Assembly (NCBI RefSeq): GCF_030915525.1
Contig: NZ_CP133269.1
Coordinates: forward strand, 3,507,001-3,571,000
Length of the DNA stretch: 64,000 nucleotides
Reading direction: 5' to 3'
DNA from: Neobacillus sp. PS2-9
GTDB lineage: Bacteria > Bacillota > Bacilli > Bacillales > Cytobacillaceae
The notes under the pieces: generated by a model
The model's input: the letters and a program-made list of their open reading frames with translations, nothing else
Told to the model about the DNA's origin: nothing
The model's database searches: none
Shown here: one piece after another, positions 1 through 9,317 of the stretch
Layout: each line of letters starts with the position of its first letter
Numbering within the stretch: position 1 is the stretch's first letter
Program-made: the position numbers and the translations under genes

Positions 1-1031
1 CGAGCCATGATTTTTAACACATCCGTTGAACCTGATTGGACTGGCAGGTGGATATGATCCATTAAATTGCCGCCTTTAGCTAGAACTTCGATTAAATGAT
101 CATCAAAGTCACGCGGATGGCTTGTAGTGAAACGAATTCGTGGAATATCAATCTTACGTAATTCATCCATTAACTCACCTAGACCATAGTTCATTCCTTC
201 TAAGTCTTTACCATAGGCATTAACGTTCTGGCCAAGAAGAGTTACCTCCTGGTAGCCCTGTGCTGCTAAATGACGGACTTCCTGGATAATCTCTTCAGGT
301 CTGCGGCTACGTTCCTTACCGCGTGTATAAGGTACAATACAATACGTACAGAATTTATCGCAGCCATACATGATGTTAACCCATGCTTTAATCTTGCCAC
401 GACGTACCTTCGGAAGGTTTTCAATAACGTCTCCTTCCTTGGACCATACTTCAACAACCATTTCCTTTGACATATATGCTTCATGAAGGATGTTTGGCAG
501 GCGGTGGATATTATGAGTACCAAAAATCATATCCACTTGGTTATACGTCTTCAAAATTTTATTAACTACGGACTCTTCCTGAGACATGCAGCCACAAACA
601 CCTATAAGTAAGTCTGGCTTCTCTAATTTTAGTGCTTTCAAATGACCTAATTCACCAAACACTTTATTTTCAGCATTCTCGCGAATTGCACATGTGTTTA
701 GTAAAATTACGTTTGCATCCTCGGTATTATCAGTGGGCTCGTAACCTAAAGCTAAAAAGATCCCAGCCATAACTTCTGTATCATGCTCGTTCATTTGGCA
801 ACCATACGTACGGATATAGAACTTTCTGCCTTCACCCATCCCACGGAACTCTTCTGGAATTGCAAAGTCATTGTGATACTTTACTTCTTCTTTACCACGT
901 TTCTTCGCATCCTTTAAAGAAGGTGCAGTTATTACTTGCTCAAAGTACTTGCTGTAATCCTTGGCGGATTTTTTGTCCGAAGAATTAGCCGTTTCTACTT
1001 GTTGACCTTCTAAACGTTGCTTTTCATTCAT
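1..1031 (-). CDS. miaB: tRNA methylthiotransferase MiaB (3' end beyond window)
   Basis: Radical-SAM enzyme that adds the 2-methylthio group to N6-isopentenyladenosine at position 37 of tRNAs reading UNN codons. About 343 N-terminal residues are in the window; the C-terminal TRAM domain is off the left edge. The N-terminal iron-sulfur cysteines are visible in [20 protein letters not shown] and GVCGCM, and the radical-SAM CxxxCxxC is in [10 protein letters not shown]. The ATG at 1031 begins MNEKQRLEG and is preceded by AAAGGGGA about 10 nt upstream. The roughly 70-residue extension before the first cysteine domain is usual for Bacillus MiaB. Family identity is secure; only the truncation by the window edge is uncertain. 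Confidence 0.96.
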   Translation of the reverse strand, partial: MNEKQRLEGQQVETANSSDKKSAKDYSKYFEQVITAPSLKDAKKRGKEEVKYHNDFAIPEEFRGMGEGRKFYIRTYGCQMNEHDTEVMAGIFLALGYEPTDNTEDANVILLNTCAIRENAENKVFGELGHLKALKLEKPDLLIGVCGCMSQEESVVNKILKTYNQVDMIFGTHNIHRLPNILHEAYMSKEMVVEVWSKEGDVIENLPKVRRGKIKAWVNIMYGCDKFCTYCIVPYTRGKERSRRPEEIIQEVRHLAAQGYQEVTLLGQNVNAYGKDLEGMNYGLGELMDELRKIDIPRIRFTTSHPRDFDDHLIEVLAKGGNLMDHIHLPVQSGSTDVLKIMA

Positions 1032-1137
1032 TTGGTTCAAAATCCCCTTTCTTACAAGTTAACTTAAACTGATTGCTTCTATTAGTTTCATTATTATTCT
1101 TTGTGCTAAGAATAATTTTTTGGTTAATCTGCACATT

Positions 1138-1171
1138 ATTATAGTATAAAGGTTTACTGTAATGAAAACAA
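1138..1171 (-). promoter_or_regulatory. Candidate sigma-A promoter of miaB
   Basis: Read on the minus strand, TTGTTT (1166-1171), a 17-bp spacer and TATACT (1143-1148); an overlapping TATAAT lies at 1138-1143. It would give a leader of about 100 nt before the miaB start. The rest of the 515-bp gap up to korB holds only AT-rich DNA, the family A repeat and the korB terminator. Confidence 0.4.
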
Positions 1172-1298
1172 TAGAAATCCCTGTAAACACGCCCTTTTAG
1201 AGGACATTGCTAATCATCTAAAATAAAAAATTAGCCAATTAATAATTGTACTGGATTCCAAGTAAAATTAATGTGATGTAACTCACTATTTTTCATAA

Positions 1299-1496
1299 AG
1301 GTTCTTTAAAAAATGTCTGTTGATTTCCGTTCCAGGCTCGAGCGGTTCGTGGGCGTTTCGGCGAGCCTCCTCGGCGCTTGCGCCTGCGGGGTCTCCCCTG
1401 AACCGTACTCCCACAGGAGTCTTCGAGCCTTCCACTCCAATCAACAGGGTTAATAATCAACAGGGTTAATAATCAACTCTGTTCTTTAACACAGCC
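1299..1496 (-). repeat. Dispersed structured repeat, family A, copy 1
   Basis: Core 1317-1447 opens with CTGTTGATT and closes with AATCAACAG. It contains TTCCRYTCCA-type direct repeats just inside both ends, then GGCTCGA at the left pairing with TCGAGCC at the right. Internal hairpins are GGCGC/GCGCC, GGGG/CCCC and ACTCC/GGAGT. Imperfect outer inverted repeats (TTCTTTAA at the left, TTCTTTAACACAGCC at the right) extend it to about 190 bp. This copy has a 16-bp tandem duplication after its right end (1439-1470). It lies 5 bp beyond the korB terminator. No ORF in it looks real. Confidence 0.85.
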
Positions 1497-1501
1497 TTCA
1501 T

Positions 1502-1543
1502 AAAAAAAATCCCGGGGAACAAAGTTCCGCGGGATTTTTTTAT
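1502..1543 (-). terminator. Intrinsic terminator of korAB
   Basis: On the minus strand ATCCCGCGGAAC pairs with GTTCCCCGGGAT around a TTT loop, followed by a run of T. It begins 4 nt after the korB stop codon. Confidence 0.9.
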
Positions 1544-1546
1544 TTA

Positions 1547-2413
1547 TTACATAAATTCGCCGACTAATTTATCAAAATAGTTTTGGTCAAGATTAAGGTC
1601 CGCTTGAGATAACGGAGCCGGTGAGTACCCTTGGATTAACTCCTGGTAAGATTGACGCTCAGTATTTTGATAGATTAGACCAGTTACAAGGCCATTATGC
1701 TTCATTAATGTTTGCATAGCCATTTCACGACTATTTGGATCGTACCCTTCAACATCACTTAGCTTTGTAAGATTTTCTTTGAACCAATCATAAGTGTTGA
1801 CCTTATTATAGGTTACACATGGGCTGTATACGTTGATTAATGAGAACCCTTTATGATTGATACCTGCTTCAATTAGAGCAGTAAGTTCTTTTAAATCAGT
1901 TGAAAAGCTTTGTGCAACAAATGTTGCGCCAGCAGTTAAAGCCATTTCCATTGGAGAAATTGCTTGTTCAATTGATCCCAATGGAGTTGACTTTGTTTTA
2001 AAGCCAGCTGCGGAACGTGGTGATGTTTGACCTTTAGTTAAACCATAAATTTGGTTATCCATAACAACATAAGTAATGTCGATATTACGGCGAATAGCGT
2101 GAATCGTGTGACCCATACCGATGGCAAAACCGTCCCCGTCACCACCAGAAGCGATAACTGTTAAGTCACGATTAGCCATTTTAACACCTTGTGCAATCGG
2201 TAATGAACGACCATGGATACCGTGGAAACCAAATGAATTGATATAACCAGAAATACGTCCTGAACAGCCGATACCAGAAATAACAGCTAAATTTTCAGGT
2301 TCTAAACCAACATTTGCTGCAGCACGTTGCATTGCCGCTTGTACGGAGAAGTCGCCACAGCCAGGGCACCAGTTCGGTTTTACATTGTTTCGAAAGTCTT
2401 TAAAAGTGGCCAT
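1547..2413 (-). CDS. korB: 2-oxoacid:ferredoxin oxidoreductase, beta (TPP) subunit
   Basis: Thiamine-diphosphate subunit of a 2-oxoacid:ferredoxin oxidoreductase (2-oxoglutarate or pyruvate class), which oxidatively decarboxylates a 2-oxoacid to acyl-CoA and passes electrons to ferredoxin. The 288-residue length is normal. WCPGCGDF (C16, C19) and C50 are expected iron-sulfur ligands, and GDGDG at 91-95 followed by DNQIYG is the TPP/Mg motif. The ATG abuts the korA stop (TAAATG), so the two subunits are translationally coupled. Substrate choice cannot be read from the sequence; the fused KorA partner resembles the KorAB type of aerobic bacteria. Confidence 0.93.
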   Translation of the reverse strand: MATFKDFRNNVKPNWCPGCGDFSVQAAMQRAAANVGLEPENLAVISGIGCSGRISGYINSFGFHGIHGRSLPIAQGVKMANRDLTVIASGGDGDGFAIGMGHTIHAIRRNIDITYVVMDNQIYGLTKGQTSPRSAAGFKTKSTPLGSIEQAISPMEMALTAGATFVAQSFSTDLKELTALIEAGINHKGFSLINVYSPCVTYNKVNTYDWFKENLTKLSDVEGYDPNSREMAMQTLMKHNGLVTGLIYQNTERQSYQELIQGYSPAPLSQADLNLDQNYFDKLVGEFM

Positions 2414-4150
2414 TTAGAACAACTCCTTACATTTTGTATACACTTCGTGCGGCAAGAACGGATTACCATCATATTTAACATGCTTAACGATTTTCTCAGC
2501 ATGTCCAACATTCATCTTCATGATATTCGCTAACTGTCCAGTTGCGTTGTTTTCAACAACAACAACCTTCTTAGCAGAACGAACTAAAGGAAGGACTTCG
2601 TCTGTTGGGAACGGATGAACTAAACGAATATGAGCATGGTTCACTTTTAATCCGTCCTTCTCGAGACGAGTCATAGCTTCTTCAATTACTCCGCGTGTTG
2701 AGTTAAAACCAACAAATAAAACATCAGCATCTTCATGCTTTACATTTTTATAGACTGGTGTATCAAAGCGGATATTCTCGACTTTGCGGAAGCGCTTATC
2801 CATCTGAGCAATTCGGTTAGGAGCTGATTCTGATGGTTTACCAGTTTCATCGTGTTCTACACCTGTTACATGGTGGATACCATTTTTCATACCAGGAATA
2901 ACACGTGGAGATACGCCATCTTCTGTCACTTCATAACGCTTGAAATAGCCATTGTTTTCGTTTGCAGGAATGTCTCCTGAAACTAACTTACCTCGTCTAA
3001 TTTCAACTTTACTAAAATCTAAAGGTTCAACTGTTTGTTTACCTAAAGATAGTTGAAGATCAGTAAGTAGAATAACTGGGCACTGATATTCTTCTGCTAG
3101 ATTGAATGCTTCAGCCGCATCATAGAATGCCTCTTGAACTGTACTAGGAGCCATAACGATCTTCGGAATTTCACCGTGAGTTCCATAAATCATGGCCATT
3201 AAGTCTGACTGTTCTTGTTTTGTTGGTAATCCAGTAGATGGACCACCACGTTGAGTGTCAACGATAACAAGTGGAGTTTCTGTAATACCAGAAAGGCCAA
3301 TTGCTTCCATTTTCAAGGATAATCCTGGACCAGCAGAAGCTGTAATTGCACGGACGCCACCATAGTTAGCACCAATAGCCATTGTACATGCTGCAATCTC
3401 ATCTTCTGTTTGAATAACTGTTCCGCCAAGAGCAGGAAGCTTTTTAATTAAATATTCCATAATCTCAGAAGCTGGAGTAATTGGGTATGCAGCCATAAAT
3501 CGGCATCCACCAGCAATCGCACCTAATGCAATCGCATCGTTCCCAATCATAAACATACGCTTCTTACCATCAGCTTTTTCAAGCTGCATTGTTTGGACGC
3601 CAGCTTCAAGTTTTTCTTTCATATAATCATAGCCTGCTTTAATTGCATCCATGTTTTTCGCAACAACTTGTTCGCCTTTTTTACCGAAAATTTCATGAAC
3701 TACTTCTTTAAAAACTTGAATATCCAAATCTAACACAGCAGATGTTGCACCGATAGCTACCATGTTTTTCATTAAAGAAGTTCCTAGTCCAGTAGCAATT
3801 TCTGTAAATGGAACCGCATACATGGAAGCTTGTGTATCTTCAGGTTTCTTTGGATCAAATTTGGAGTCAGCTAGAATGACACCTTTGCTATGAAGCTCTT
3901 TGTAGTTAATATCAACGGTTTCTTGGTCAAACGCTACAAGGATATCTAGATCGTCAGAAATAGAACGAACTTCAGTCGTACTTACTCTGATTTTATTGTT
4001 TGTATGACCGCCTTTAATACGAGATGAAAAGTGACGATAACCATACAAGTAATATCCCAGGCGATTCAATGCGATAGCAAAGATTTCCCCAGTACTTTCA
4101 ATACCTTCCCCTTGTTGTCCGCCAACTTTCCACGAAAGTTGATTGATCAT
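2414..4150 (-). CDS. korA: 2-oxoacid:ferredoxin oxidoreductase, fused gamma-alpha subunit
   Basis: Large subunit of the KorAB complex. Residues about 10-185 form the gamma (pyruvate/ketoacid ferredoxin oxidoreductase) domain starting WKVGGQQGEGIES. From about 200 comes the alpha pyrimidine-binding domain (MIGNDAIALGAIAGGCRF, AYPITPASEIMEYL), followed by the transketolase C-terminal-like domain. The 578-residue length fits the fused type. AAAGGGG lies 8 nt before the ATG. Its promoter carries a cre-like site, suggesting carbon catabolite control. B. subtilis 168 has tdh-kbl at the corresponding place. Confidence 0.93.
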   Translation of the reverse strand: MINQLSWKVGGQQGEGIESTGEIFAIALNRLGYYLYGYRHFSSRIKGGHTNNKIRVSTTEVRSISDDLDILVAFDQETVDINYKELHSKGVILADSKFDPKKPEDTQASMYAVPFTEIATGLGTSLMKNMVAIGATSAVLDLDIQVFKEVVHEIFGKKGEQVVAKNMDAIKAGYDYMKEKLEAGVQTMQLEKADGKKRMFMIGNDAIALGAIAGGCRFMAAYPITPASEIMEYLIKKLPALGGTVIQTEDEIAACTMAIGANYGGVRAITASAGPGLSLKMEAIGLSGITETPLVIVDTQRGGPSTGLPTKQEQSDLMAMIYGTHGEIPKIVMAPSTVQEAFYDAAEAFNLAEEYQCPVILLTDLQLSLGKQTVEPLDFSKVEIRRGKLVSGDIPANENNGYFKRYEVTEDGVSPRVIPGMKNGIHHVTGVEHDETGKPSESAPNRIAQMDKRFRKVENIRFDTPVYKNVKHEDADVLFVGFNSTRGVIEEAMTRLEKDGLKVNHAHIRLVHPFPTDEVLPLVRSAKKVVVVENNATGQLANIMKMNVGHAEKIVKHVKYDGNPFLPHEVYTKCKELF

Positions 4151-4282
4151 GACTTACACCCCTTTGGATATGTAAAAAATAAGTTGATTGAACATACTAA
4201 GTGTAGCACTTTTCCGAGTAAATCACTAGAAATTAGCCCATTTAAATACGTTGCAGACTAAAAAATAGAATCAAGGATATGT

Positions 4283-4296
4283 ACTAAACGCTTACA
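4283..4296 (-). promoter_or_regulatory. cre-like CcpA operator at korA
   Basis: On the minus strand TGTAAGCGTTTAGT matches the consensus TGWAARCGYTWWCW at 13 of 14 positions. It lies directly downstream of the -10 box, over the expected start point, where CcpA usually represses. Binding is inferred. Confidence 0.5.
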
Positions 4297-4325
4297 ATTC
4301 TAGACCTATGCACTAAAAATTGCAA
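4297..4325 (-). promoter_or_regulatory. Sigma-A promoter of korAB
   Basis: TTGCAA (4320-4325), a 17-bp spacer and TAGAAT (4297-4302) on the minus strand. The leader would be about 140 nt. Upstream to 4545 the DNA is AT-rich with nothing recognisable. Confidence 0.55.
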
Positions 4326-4545
4326 CCCTTTCACACGAAATATTGTCTAAAATATGAATATTTTTTTATTATTTAAAATTAACTGTGTTCCTTTAAAGCG
4401 GAAAATAGATAAATAGCAGATAAAAACTGTTATTCTTATGCGGTTTTGGACGATTTATCACTAAACGGAACTGTTGTTTTTTTAATTATTCTTGTATATT
4501 AGAATAATATTTTTATATGCAACTATGGCTACCCTCGAAAGAACA

Positions 4546-4664
4546 AAAAGCGGAAGCGCCTCGTCAAGCCCCGACAGGCAAATGTTCTTCGGCAGGAAAA
4601 GTCCGCCTTTTGACTTTTCTTGCCGAAGGTTATTTGACCCGAGGGGCTGGGCGCTGAAGCTAGA
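4546..4664. repeat. Dispersed structured repeat, family B, copy 1
   Basis: Starts AAAAGCGGAAGCGCC and ends GGGCGCTGAAGCTAGA. Nested pairs are AGCGCC/GGCGCT, AGCCCC/GGGGCT and CAAAT/ATTTG, then a 17-bp stem beginning CTTCGGCAGG whose partner ends CTTGCCGAAG, with one G-U pair. It sits between the spoVS terminator and the korA promoter. A second copy is at 56668-56788. Confidence 0.85.
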
Positions 4665-4721
4665 TTCAGACTACTAGTTCTGTTTTCCACACTCGGACCT
4701 TTTTATAATTTCCTAACCAAT

Positions 4722-4757
4722 AAAAAAACCCGCTTGTGTCAAACAAGCAGGAAAAAT
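4722..4757 (-). terminator. Intrinsic terminator of spoVS
   Basis: On the minus strand CCTGCTTGT and ACAAGCGGG form the stem (one-base bulge possible), followed by TTTTTTT. It lies about 45 nt past the spoVS stop. Confidence 0.8.
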
Positions 4758-4800
4758 AAGAAGTACCTTTTTTTGCCCCCCGGAAAATAATCTATCTCTT

Positions 4801-5061
4801 TCACCGTGGTTCAACAATTAGTTTGATAGCTGTGCGTTCTTCCCCATCAATTAAAATATCAGTAAACGCAGGGATACAGATTAAATCAACTCCGCTAGGT
4901 GCTACAAATCCTCGTGCAATTGCTACTGCCTTTACGGCTTGGTTCAATGCACCCGCACCAATCGCCTGTATTTCTGCTGCACCTCTTTCACGCAGAACTC
5001 CGGCAAGTGCACCAGCTACAGAATTAGGATTAGATTTTGCTGAAACTTTTAATATTTCCAT
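4801..5061 (-). CDS. spoVS: Stage V sporulation protein S
   Basis: 86-residue SpoVS, a small Alba-like protein of unknown biochemical activity that affects septation, dehydration and coat assembly during sporulation. The sequence MEILKVSAKSNPNSVAGALA is nearly invariant in Bacillus. AAGGAGGAGCTAGGA precedes the ATG. The gene is monocistronic here: its own sigma-H-type promoter lies upstream and a terminator downstream. There is no sign of truncation. Confidence 0.97.
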   Translation of the reverse strand: MEILKVSAKSNPNSVAGALAGVLRERGAAEIQAIGAGALNQAVKAVAIARGFVAPSGVDLICIPAFTDILIDGEERTAIKLIVEPR

Positions 5062-5141
5062 TCCTAGCTCCTCCTTAAAAAATCCCGATCCCGCATGAGC
5101 AGTTTCATGTACAAATCAGGTTATAACTTTCCACTGCTACT

Positions 5142-5171
5142 ATATTCAGCCTGCAAAAGACATATTCCGGC
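5142..5171 (-). promoter_or_regulatory. Sigma-H promoter of spoVS
   Basis: On the minus strand GCCGGAATA (5163-5171), 12 bp, GCTGAATAT (5142-5150). The sigma-H consensus is RNAGGAWWW, 11-12 bp, RNNGAATWW; the -35 matches 8 of 9 and the -10 fully. spoVS is a known sigma-H gene in B. subtilis. Confidence 0.75.
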
Positions 5172-5222
5172 TTGGACAAAAAAAAGAGATGATTCCCTTT
5201 GGTCCGTTTGGTACATATCCAT

Positions 5223-5254
5223 TAAAAAAGAGCAAAAGGGGTTCTTTTGCTCTT
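5223..5254 (-). terminator. Intrinsic terminator of ymdB
   Basis: AAGAGCAAAAG and CTTTTGCTCTT form an 11-bp perfect stem with a 5-nt loop followed by T residues. The stem overlaps the ymdB stop codon. Confidence 0.85.
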
Positions 5255-6050
5255 ACGAATAAAACGGATGGTCATCGTTTATTAAAATAGGACTGATTTT
5301 TTTCGTCATCCCTGTTTTACGATCTAGTTCGATATAAACAGCGCTTAATTGATTTCTACCTGCCGTAGGAACTTCAAAACGGACTGGGAGGCTGGTAAGG
5401 AACCTTTTAAGGACTGCATCTCTTTCAACACCTAATATGCCATCGTACGGGCCTGTCATGCCCACATCTGATAGATACCCAGTCCCAGCAGGCAGAATAC
5501 GGCTATCAGCTGTTTGGACGTGTGTGTGAGTTCCAACAACTGCTGATACTCTTCCATCTAAGTACCACCCCATGGCTTGTTTTTCACTCGTCACTTCTGC
5601 ATGGAAATCAACAAAGATAAATGGGGTTCTTTCCCTTGCTTTTTCAACTAACTCATCAGCTTTTTTAAAGGGACAATCTAATGGTGCCATAAAGGTTCTT
5701 CCTTGGAGGTTAATGACTGCAATCTCAAACTCATTAACTTTAAAAAATGCCATCCCTTGCCCCGGTGTACCTTCTGGAAAATTCGCTGGCCTTACCATAT
5801 TTTTTGCTGAACCGATAAACTCAAAAATTTCTCGATTATCCCAAGCATGGTTACCAAGCGTAACTGCCTGTGCGCCATACCCTAAAAATTCACGATAGAT
5901 TTTTTCTGTAATCCCCTTGCCTCCGGCAGCATTTTCCCCATTAATAATGGTAAAGGTAGGCCGGAATTTCTCTTTTAGTTTTGGTAAATATTCCTTAACC
6001 ATGTCCCGACCTGGTGAGCCGACCACATCTCCGATAAAAAGTAAATTCAT
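5253..6050 (-). CDS. ymdB: YmdB metallophosphoesterase
   Basis: Calcineurin-like metallophosphoesterase of the YmdB family, which in B. subtilis has 2',3'-cyclic phosphodiesterase activity and influences biofilm and motility decisions, possibly through RNase Y next door. Metal-ligand motifs are LFIGDVVGSPGR near the start, INGENAAGG, TLGNHAWDN, DFHAE and VGTHTHVQTAD. A TTG at 6068 opens the frame, but AAAGGA lies correctly before the ATG at 6050, giving 265 residues and the family-standard MNLLFIGD start; I therefore use 6050. It follows rny after a terminator. Confidence 0.93.
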   Translation of the reverse strand: MNLLFIGDVVGSPGRDMVKEYLPKLKEKFRPTFTIINGENAAGGKGITEKIYREFLGYGAQAVTLGNHAWDNREIFEFIGSAKNMVRPANFPEGTPGQGMAFFKVNEFEIAVINLQGRTFMAPLDCPFKKADELVEKARERTPFIFVDFHAEVTSEKQAMGWYLDGRVSAVVGTHTHVQTADSRILPAGTGYLSDVGMTGPYDGILGVERDAVLKRFLTSLPVRFEVPTAGRNQLSAVYIELDRKTGMTKKISPILINDDHPFYS

Positions 6051-6133
6051 TATTTTTCCTTTCGTCAATAAGTAATTGTAGTTGTTTCAATTGTATCACA
6101 ATCAAAAATAATTTAATCACCAGTTTTACCCAA

Positions 6134-6166
6134 TAAATAAAGCGGTGCAAATGCACCGCTTTATTT
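6134..6166 (-). terminator. Intrinsic terminator of rny
   Basis: AAATAAAGCGGTGCA and TGCACCGCTTTATTT pair almost perfectly around a 2-nt loop; the stem overlaps the last rny codons. It may attenuate rather than stop read-through to ymdB. Confidence 0.85.
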
Positions 6167-7720
6167 TGCGTATTCTACAGCTCGTGTTTCACGAATAACT
6201 GTGACTTTAATATGGCCAGGGTAATCTAGCTCTTCTTCAATTCGCTTACGAATATCTCGTGCTAATCGATGAGCAGCAAGATCATCAACTGCATCTGGTC
6301 TTACAATAATACGTACTTCACGACCAGCCTGTATCGCAAAGGATTTCTCAACTCCCTCATAGGATTCAGAAATCTCCTCCAGCTTCTCTAGGCGGCGGAT
6401 ATAGTTTTCAAGAGTTTCACTACGAGCACCTGGTCTAGCAGCTGACAATGCATCTGCAGCGGCAACCAATACGGCGATAATGGATGTTGGCTCTGTATCA
6501 CCATGGTGTGACGCAATACTGTTAATAACAACTGGATGTTCTTTGTATTTGGTTGCCAGTTCAACCCCAATTTCTACATGGCTACCTTCCACTTCATGGT
6601 CAATTGCTTTACCAATATCGTGAAGCAATCCTGCACGACGAGCTAGAGTTTCATCTTGTCCAAGCTCAGCAGCAAGTAAACCAGAAAGCTGTGCCACTTC
6701 CATTGAATGCTTTAATACGTTTTGACCGTAGCTTGTACGGAACTTTAAGCGACCAAGAATTTTAATAAGATCTGGATGGAGTCCATGCACACCCACTTCA
6801 AAAGTGGTCTGCTCACCGACTTCACGAATATACTCATCCACTTCGCGACGAGATTTTTCTACCATTTCCTCAATACGTGCAGGATGGATTCGGCCATCTT
6901 GAACTAGTTTTTCTAGTGCTAAGCGGGCTGTCTCTCGACGAATAGGATCAAAGCCTGATAGAATAACAGCTTCAGGAGTATCATCAATAATCAAATCAAT
7001 TCCCGTTAATGTTTCAAGTGTACGGATATTTCGTCCTTCACGGCCAATAATCCGGCCCTTCATTTCGTCATTTGGAAGGTTAACGACTGATACAGTCGTC
7101 TCCGCAACATGGTCAGCAGCGCAACGTTGGATTGCTAGCGAAAGAATTTCCTTCGCTTTCTTATCAGCTTCCTCTTTTGCACGATTTTCGCTTTCCTTAA
7201 TCATTATTGCAGTGTCGTAGACAAGTTCCTGCTCCATCTTGTCAATAATGATCGCTTTAGCTTCCTCACGAGTTAAGCTCGAAATCCGTTCGAGTTCAGT
7301 TTGTTGTGTTCTTACCAACTCGTCCACTTTGCTTTCCATCTCTTCAATATGCTGTTGTCTTTGGTTTAGAGAATCATCCTTCTTTTCTAAAAGATTTTCA
7401 CGCTTGTTTAACGTTTCCTCTTTTCGATCTAAATTCTCTTCTCTTTGCAGTAAACGGTTTTCTTGTTTTTGCATTTCATTTCTTCGTTCACGAACCTCAC
7501 GCTCTGCTTCTGTTCGAAGCTTGTGAATTTCATCCTTTGCTTCCAGCAAAGCTTCTTTTTTCAATGAATCAGCATCACGTTTAGCATCTTCAAGAATCTG
7601 CTCAGCAGCATTCTTTGCACCAGCTACTTTTGCTTCAGCAATGGATTTATGAACAAAATAGCCAACAACGGCACCGACGATAAGGCCAAGCAAAATGGAG
7701 ATGATAGTAATTAGGTCCAT
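6161..7720 (-). CDS. rny: Ribonuclease Y
   Basis: Membrane-anchored endoribonuclease that starts mRNA decay in Firmicutes. Residues about 3-23 are a membrane anchor, 30-195 an extended charged coiled coil, 210-270 a KH domain ([15 protein letters not shown]) and about 335-430 an HD domain with [12 protein letters not shown]. The 519-residue length matches B. subtilis (520). GAGGAGGTGTAACG precedes the ATG. It is the first gene after its own sigma-A promoter. B. subtilis has pbpX between recA and rny; here the gap is only 316 bp and gene-free. Confidence 0.97.
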   Translation of the reverse strand: MDLITIISILLGLIVGAVVGYFVHKSIAEAKVAGAKNAAEQILEDAKRDADSLKKEALLEAKDEIHKLRTEAEREVRERRNEMQKQENRLLQREENLDRKEETLNKRENLLEKKDDSLNQRQQHIEEMESKVDELVRTQQTELERISSLTREEAKAIIIDKMEQELVYDTAIMIKESENRAKEEADKKAKEILSLAIQRCAADHVAETTVSVVNLPNDEMKGRIIGREGRNIRTLETLTGIDLIIDDTPEAVILSGFDPIRRETARLALEKLVQDGRIHPARIEEMVEKSRREVDEYIREVGEQTTFEVGVHGLHPDLIKILGRLKFRTSYGQNVLKHSMEVAQLSGLLAAELGQDETLARRAGLLHDIGKAIDHEVEGSHVEIGVELATKYKEHPVVINSIASHHGDTEPTSIIAVLVAAADALSAARPGARSETLENYIRRLEKLEEISESYEGVEKSFAIQAGREVRIIVRPDAVDDLAAHRLARDIRKRIEEELDYPGHIKVTVIRETRAVEYAK

Positions 7721-7857
7721 CGTTACACCTCCTCTTGCTATGAACTTTTGTTACATTTTTTTAAGTGTCGGCATGTACATTGTTTAGACTCAACATACAG
7801 CAAGCACCAGGGCTTTTCAAATTGTAATATTACCAAAAATGTAAAATATACATGTTA

Positions 7858-7886
7858 ATTGTAAAGCTGTGAATATTCATTGTCAA
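7858..7886 (-). promoter_or_regulatory. Sigma-A promoter of rny
   Basis: TTGACA (7881-7886), 17-bp spacer, TACAAT (7858-7863) on the minus strand, one mismatch to consensus overall; leader of about 130 nt. The rest of the 7721-8036 gap holds the recA terminator and AT-rich DNA without other recognisable features. Confidence 0.75.
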
Positions 7887-8004
7887 GGCTTAGTCCACTA
7901 GGCTTTTTTAAATATTTAGAATTCGTCATCAACTAATACTAGAATGAACAGTGTACTAAGTGAATTATTATTAACTTCTTTTCATAAAAATACAGATGTT
8001 ATCA

Positions 8005-8038
8005 AAAAAGCAAAACCCAAAAGGGGCTTTGCTTTATT
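8005..8038 (-). terminator. Intrinsic terminator of recA
   Basis: AAAGCAAAGCCCC and GGGTTTTGCTTT pair around TTTT with one internal mismatch, followed by TTTTT; it overlaps the recA stop. Confidence 0.8.
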
Positions 8039-9080
8039 AATTATCTAGTAAATTAAATTCCTCTTCTTCTTCAACTTCCGTCACGAACTTTTCACCATCT
8101 AAGCCGTAGTGCTCACGGATTTTTTGTTGAATTTCAAGACGGACATCAGGGTTTTCTTTTAAGAAAAGCTTAGCATTTTCACGGCCCTGACCTAGTCTTT
8201 CATCATTATAGGAATACCATGAACCGCTCTTCTGAACGATATCTAGTTCGGAGCCTAAATCGATGATTTCGCCCTCTTTAGAAATACCTTCTCCATACAT
8301 AATGTCTACTTCTGCCGTACGGAAAGGAGGAGCAACTTTATTCTTAACAATCTTTATCTTTGTCTTATTACCAACGATATCATTTCCCTGCTTTAACGCC
8401 TCTGCACGACGCACTTCAATACGGACAGTAGAATAGAATTTTAATGCGCGTCCACCTGGTGTTGTCTCGGGATTACCAAACATAATTCCAATTTTTTCAC
8501 GAATTTGGTTAATAAAGATAGCGATCGTCTTTGATTTGTTAATGGAACCTGATAGTTTTCGCAGTGCTTGAGACATCAAGCGAGCTTGTAAACCAACGTG
8601 AGAATCTCCCATTTCACCTTCAATTTCAGCCTTTGGTACTAATGCTGCTACTGAGTCAACTACAAGAATATCAATTGCACCGCTTCGAACAAGTGCCTCT
8701 GCGATTTCAAGTGCTTGTTCACCCGTATCAGGCTGCGATAACAATAACTCATCAATATTAACACCCAATTTTTGTGCATATGCGGGGTCTAATGCATGCT
8801 CAGCATCAATAAATGCTGCTTGTCCACCTTTTGCTTGTACTTCTGCAATTGCATGTAAAGCAACAGTTGTTTTACCTGAGCTCTCAGGGCCATAAACTTC
8901 AATTATACGGCCTCTCGGATATCCACCAACTCCAAGTGCAGCATCAAGTGCTAATGACCCACTCGGACTCGTAAGAATCCTTGTATCAGTTTTCTCTCCC
9001 ATCTTCATGATGGAACCTTTACCAAATTGCTTTTCAATTTGTTTTAACGCCATTTCTAATGCCGCTTTACGATCACTCAC
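8037..9080 (-). CDS. recA: Recombinase RecA
   Basis: DNA-strand exchange protein and LexA co-protease, 347 residues as in B. subtilis. Walker A GPESSGKT is at 64-71, Walker [13 protein letters not shown] near 140, and the L2 loop region contains [11 protein letters not shown]. The C-terminal tail is acidic ([14 protein letters not shown]). A sigma-A promoter and a LexA-type box lie upstream. In B. subtilis cinA precedes recA and read-through adds to recA expression; here a cinA terminator and a tandem repeat array separate them. Confidence 0.98.
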   Translation of the reverse strand: MSDRKAALEMALKQIEKQFGKGSIMKMGEKTDTRILTSPSGSLALDAALGVGGYPRGRIIEVYGPESSGKTTVALHAIAEVQAKGGQAAFIDAEHALDPAYAQKLGVNIDELLLSQPDTGEQALEIAEALVRSGAIDILVVDSVAALVPKAEIEGEMGDSHVGLQARLMSQALRKLSGSINKSKTIAIFINQIREKIGIMFGNPETTPGGRALKFYSTVRIEVRRAEALKQGNDIVGNKTKIKIVKNKVAPPFRTAEVDIMYGEGISKEGEIIDLGSELDIVQKSGSWYSYNDERLGQGRENAKLFLKENPDVRLEIQQKIREHYGLDGEKFVTEVEEEEEFNLLDN

Positions 9081-9143
9081 GAATCTTTTCCTCCCTTATA
9101 TATAAACACATACTTAAAATCTATCGATTTAAAACCTATTAAT

Positions 9144-9172
9144 AATATACCTTCTTTTTAGGTATTTGTCGA
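9144..9172 (-). promoter_or_regulatory. Sigma-A promoter of recA
   Basis: TCGACA (9167-9172), 17-bp spacer, TATATT (9144-9149) on the minus strand, about 65 nt before the recA start. Confidence 0.65.
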
Positions 9173-9181
9173 GTAAAAAAA

Positions 9182-9195
9182 CGAACATTTATTCG
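9182..9195. promoter_or_regulatory. LexA (DinR) SOS box of recA
   Basis: CGAACATTTATTCG matches the Bacillus SOS consensus CGAACRNRYGTTCG at 12 of 14 positions and is itself largely symmetric. It starts 10 bp upstream of the recA -35 hexamer. Confidence 0.6.
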
Positions 9196-9317
9196 ATTGT
9201 TTTCTATGTGCTATTTATGTAATAACTAGCATATCCCCCTACTTTTTGTATAAATAGGCATAAATCTCAGCTTTTAAATGGAATTTGGGTTAATTGTCGG
9301 AAATCTTTTTTGAGAAT

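Noticed and set aside
4492..4677. Plus-strand 61-codon ORF
   Set aside because: It crosses family B copy 1 and has no ribosome site.
7880..7910. Plus-strand terminator AGGCTTAG/CTAGGCTT plus T run
   Set aside because: The stem has two G-U pairs, no plus-strand gene precedes it and it overlaps the much better rny -35 element.
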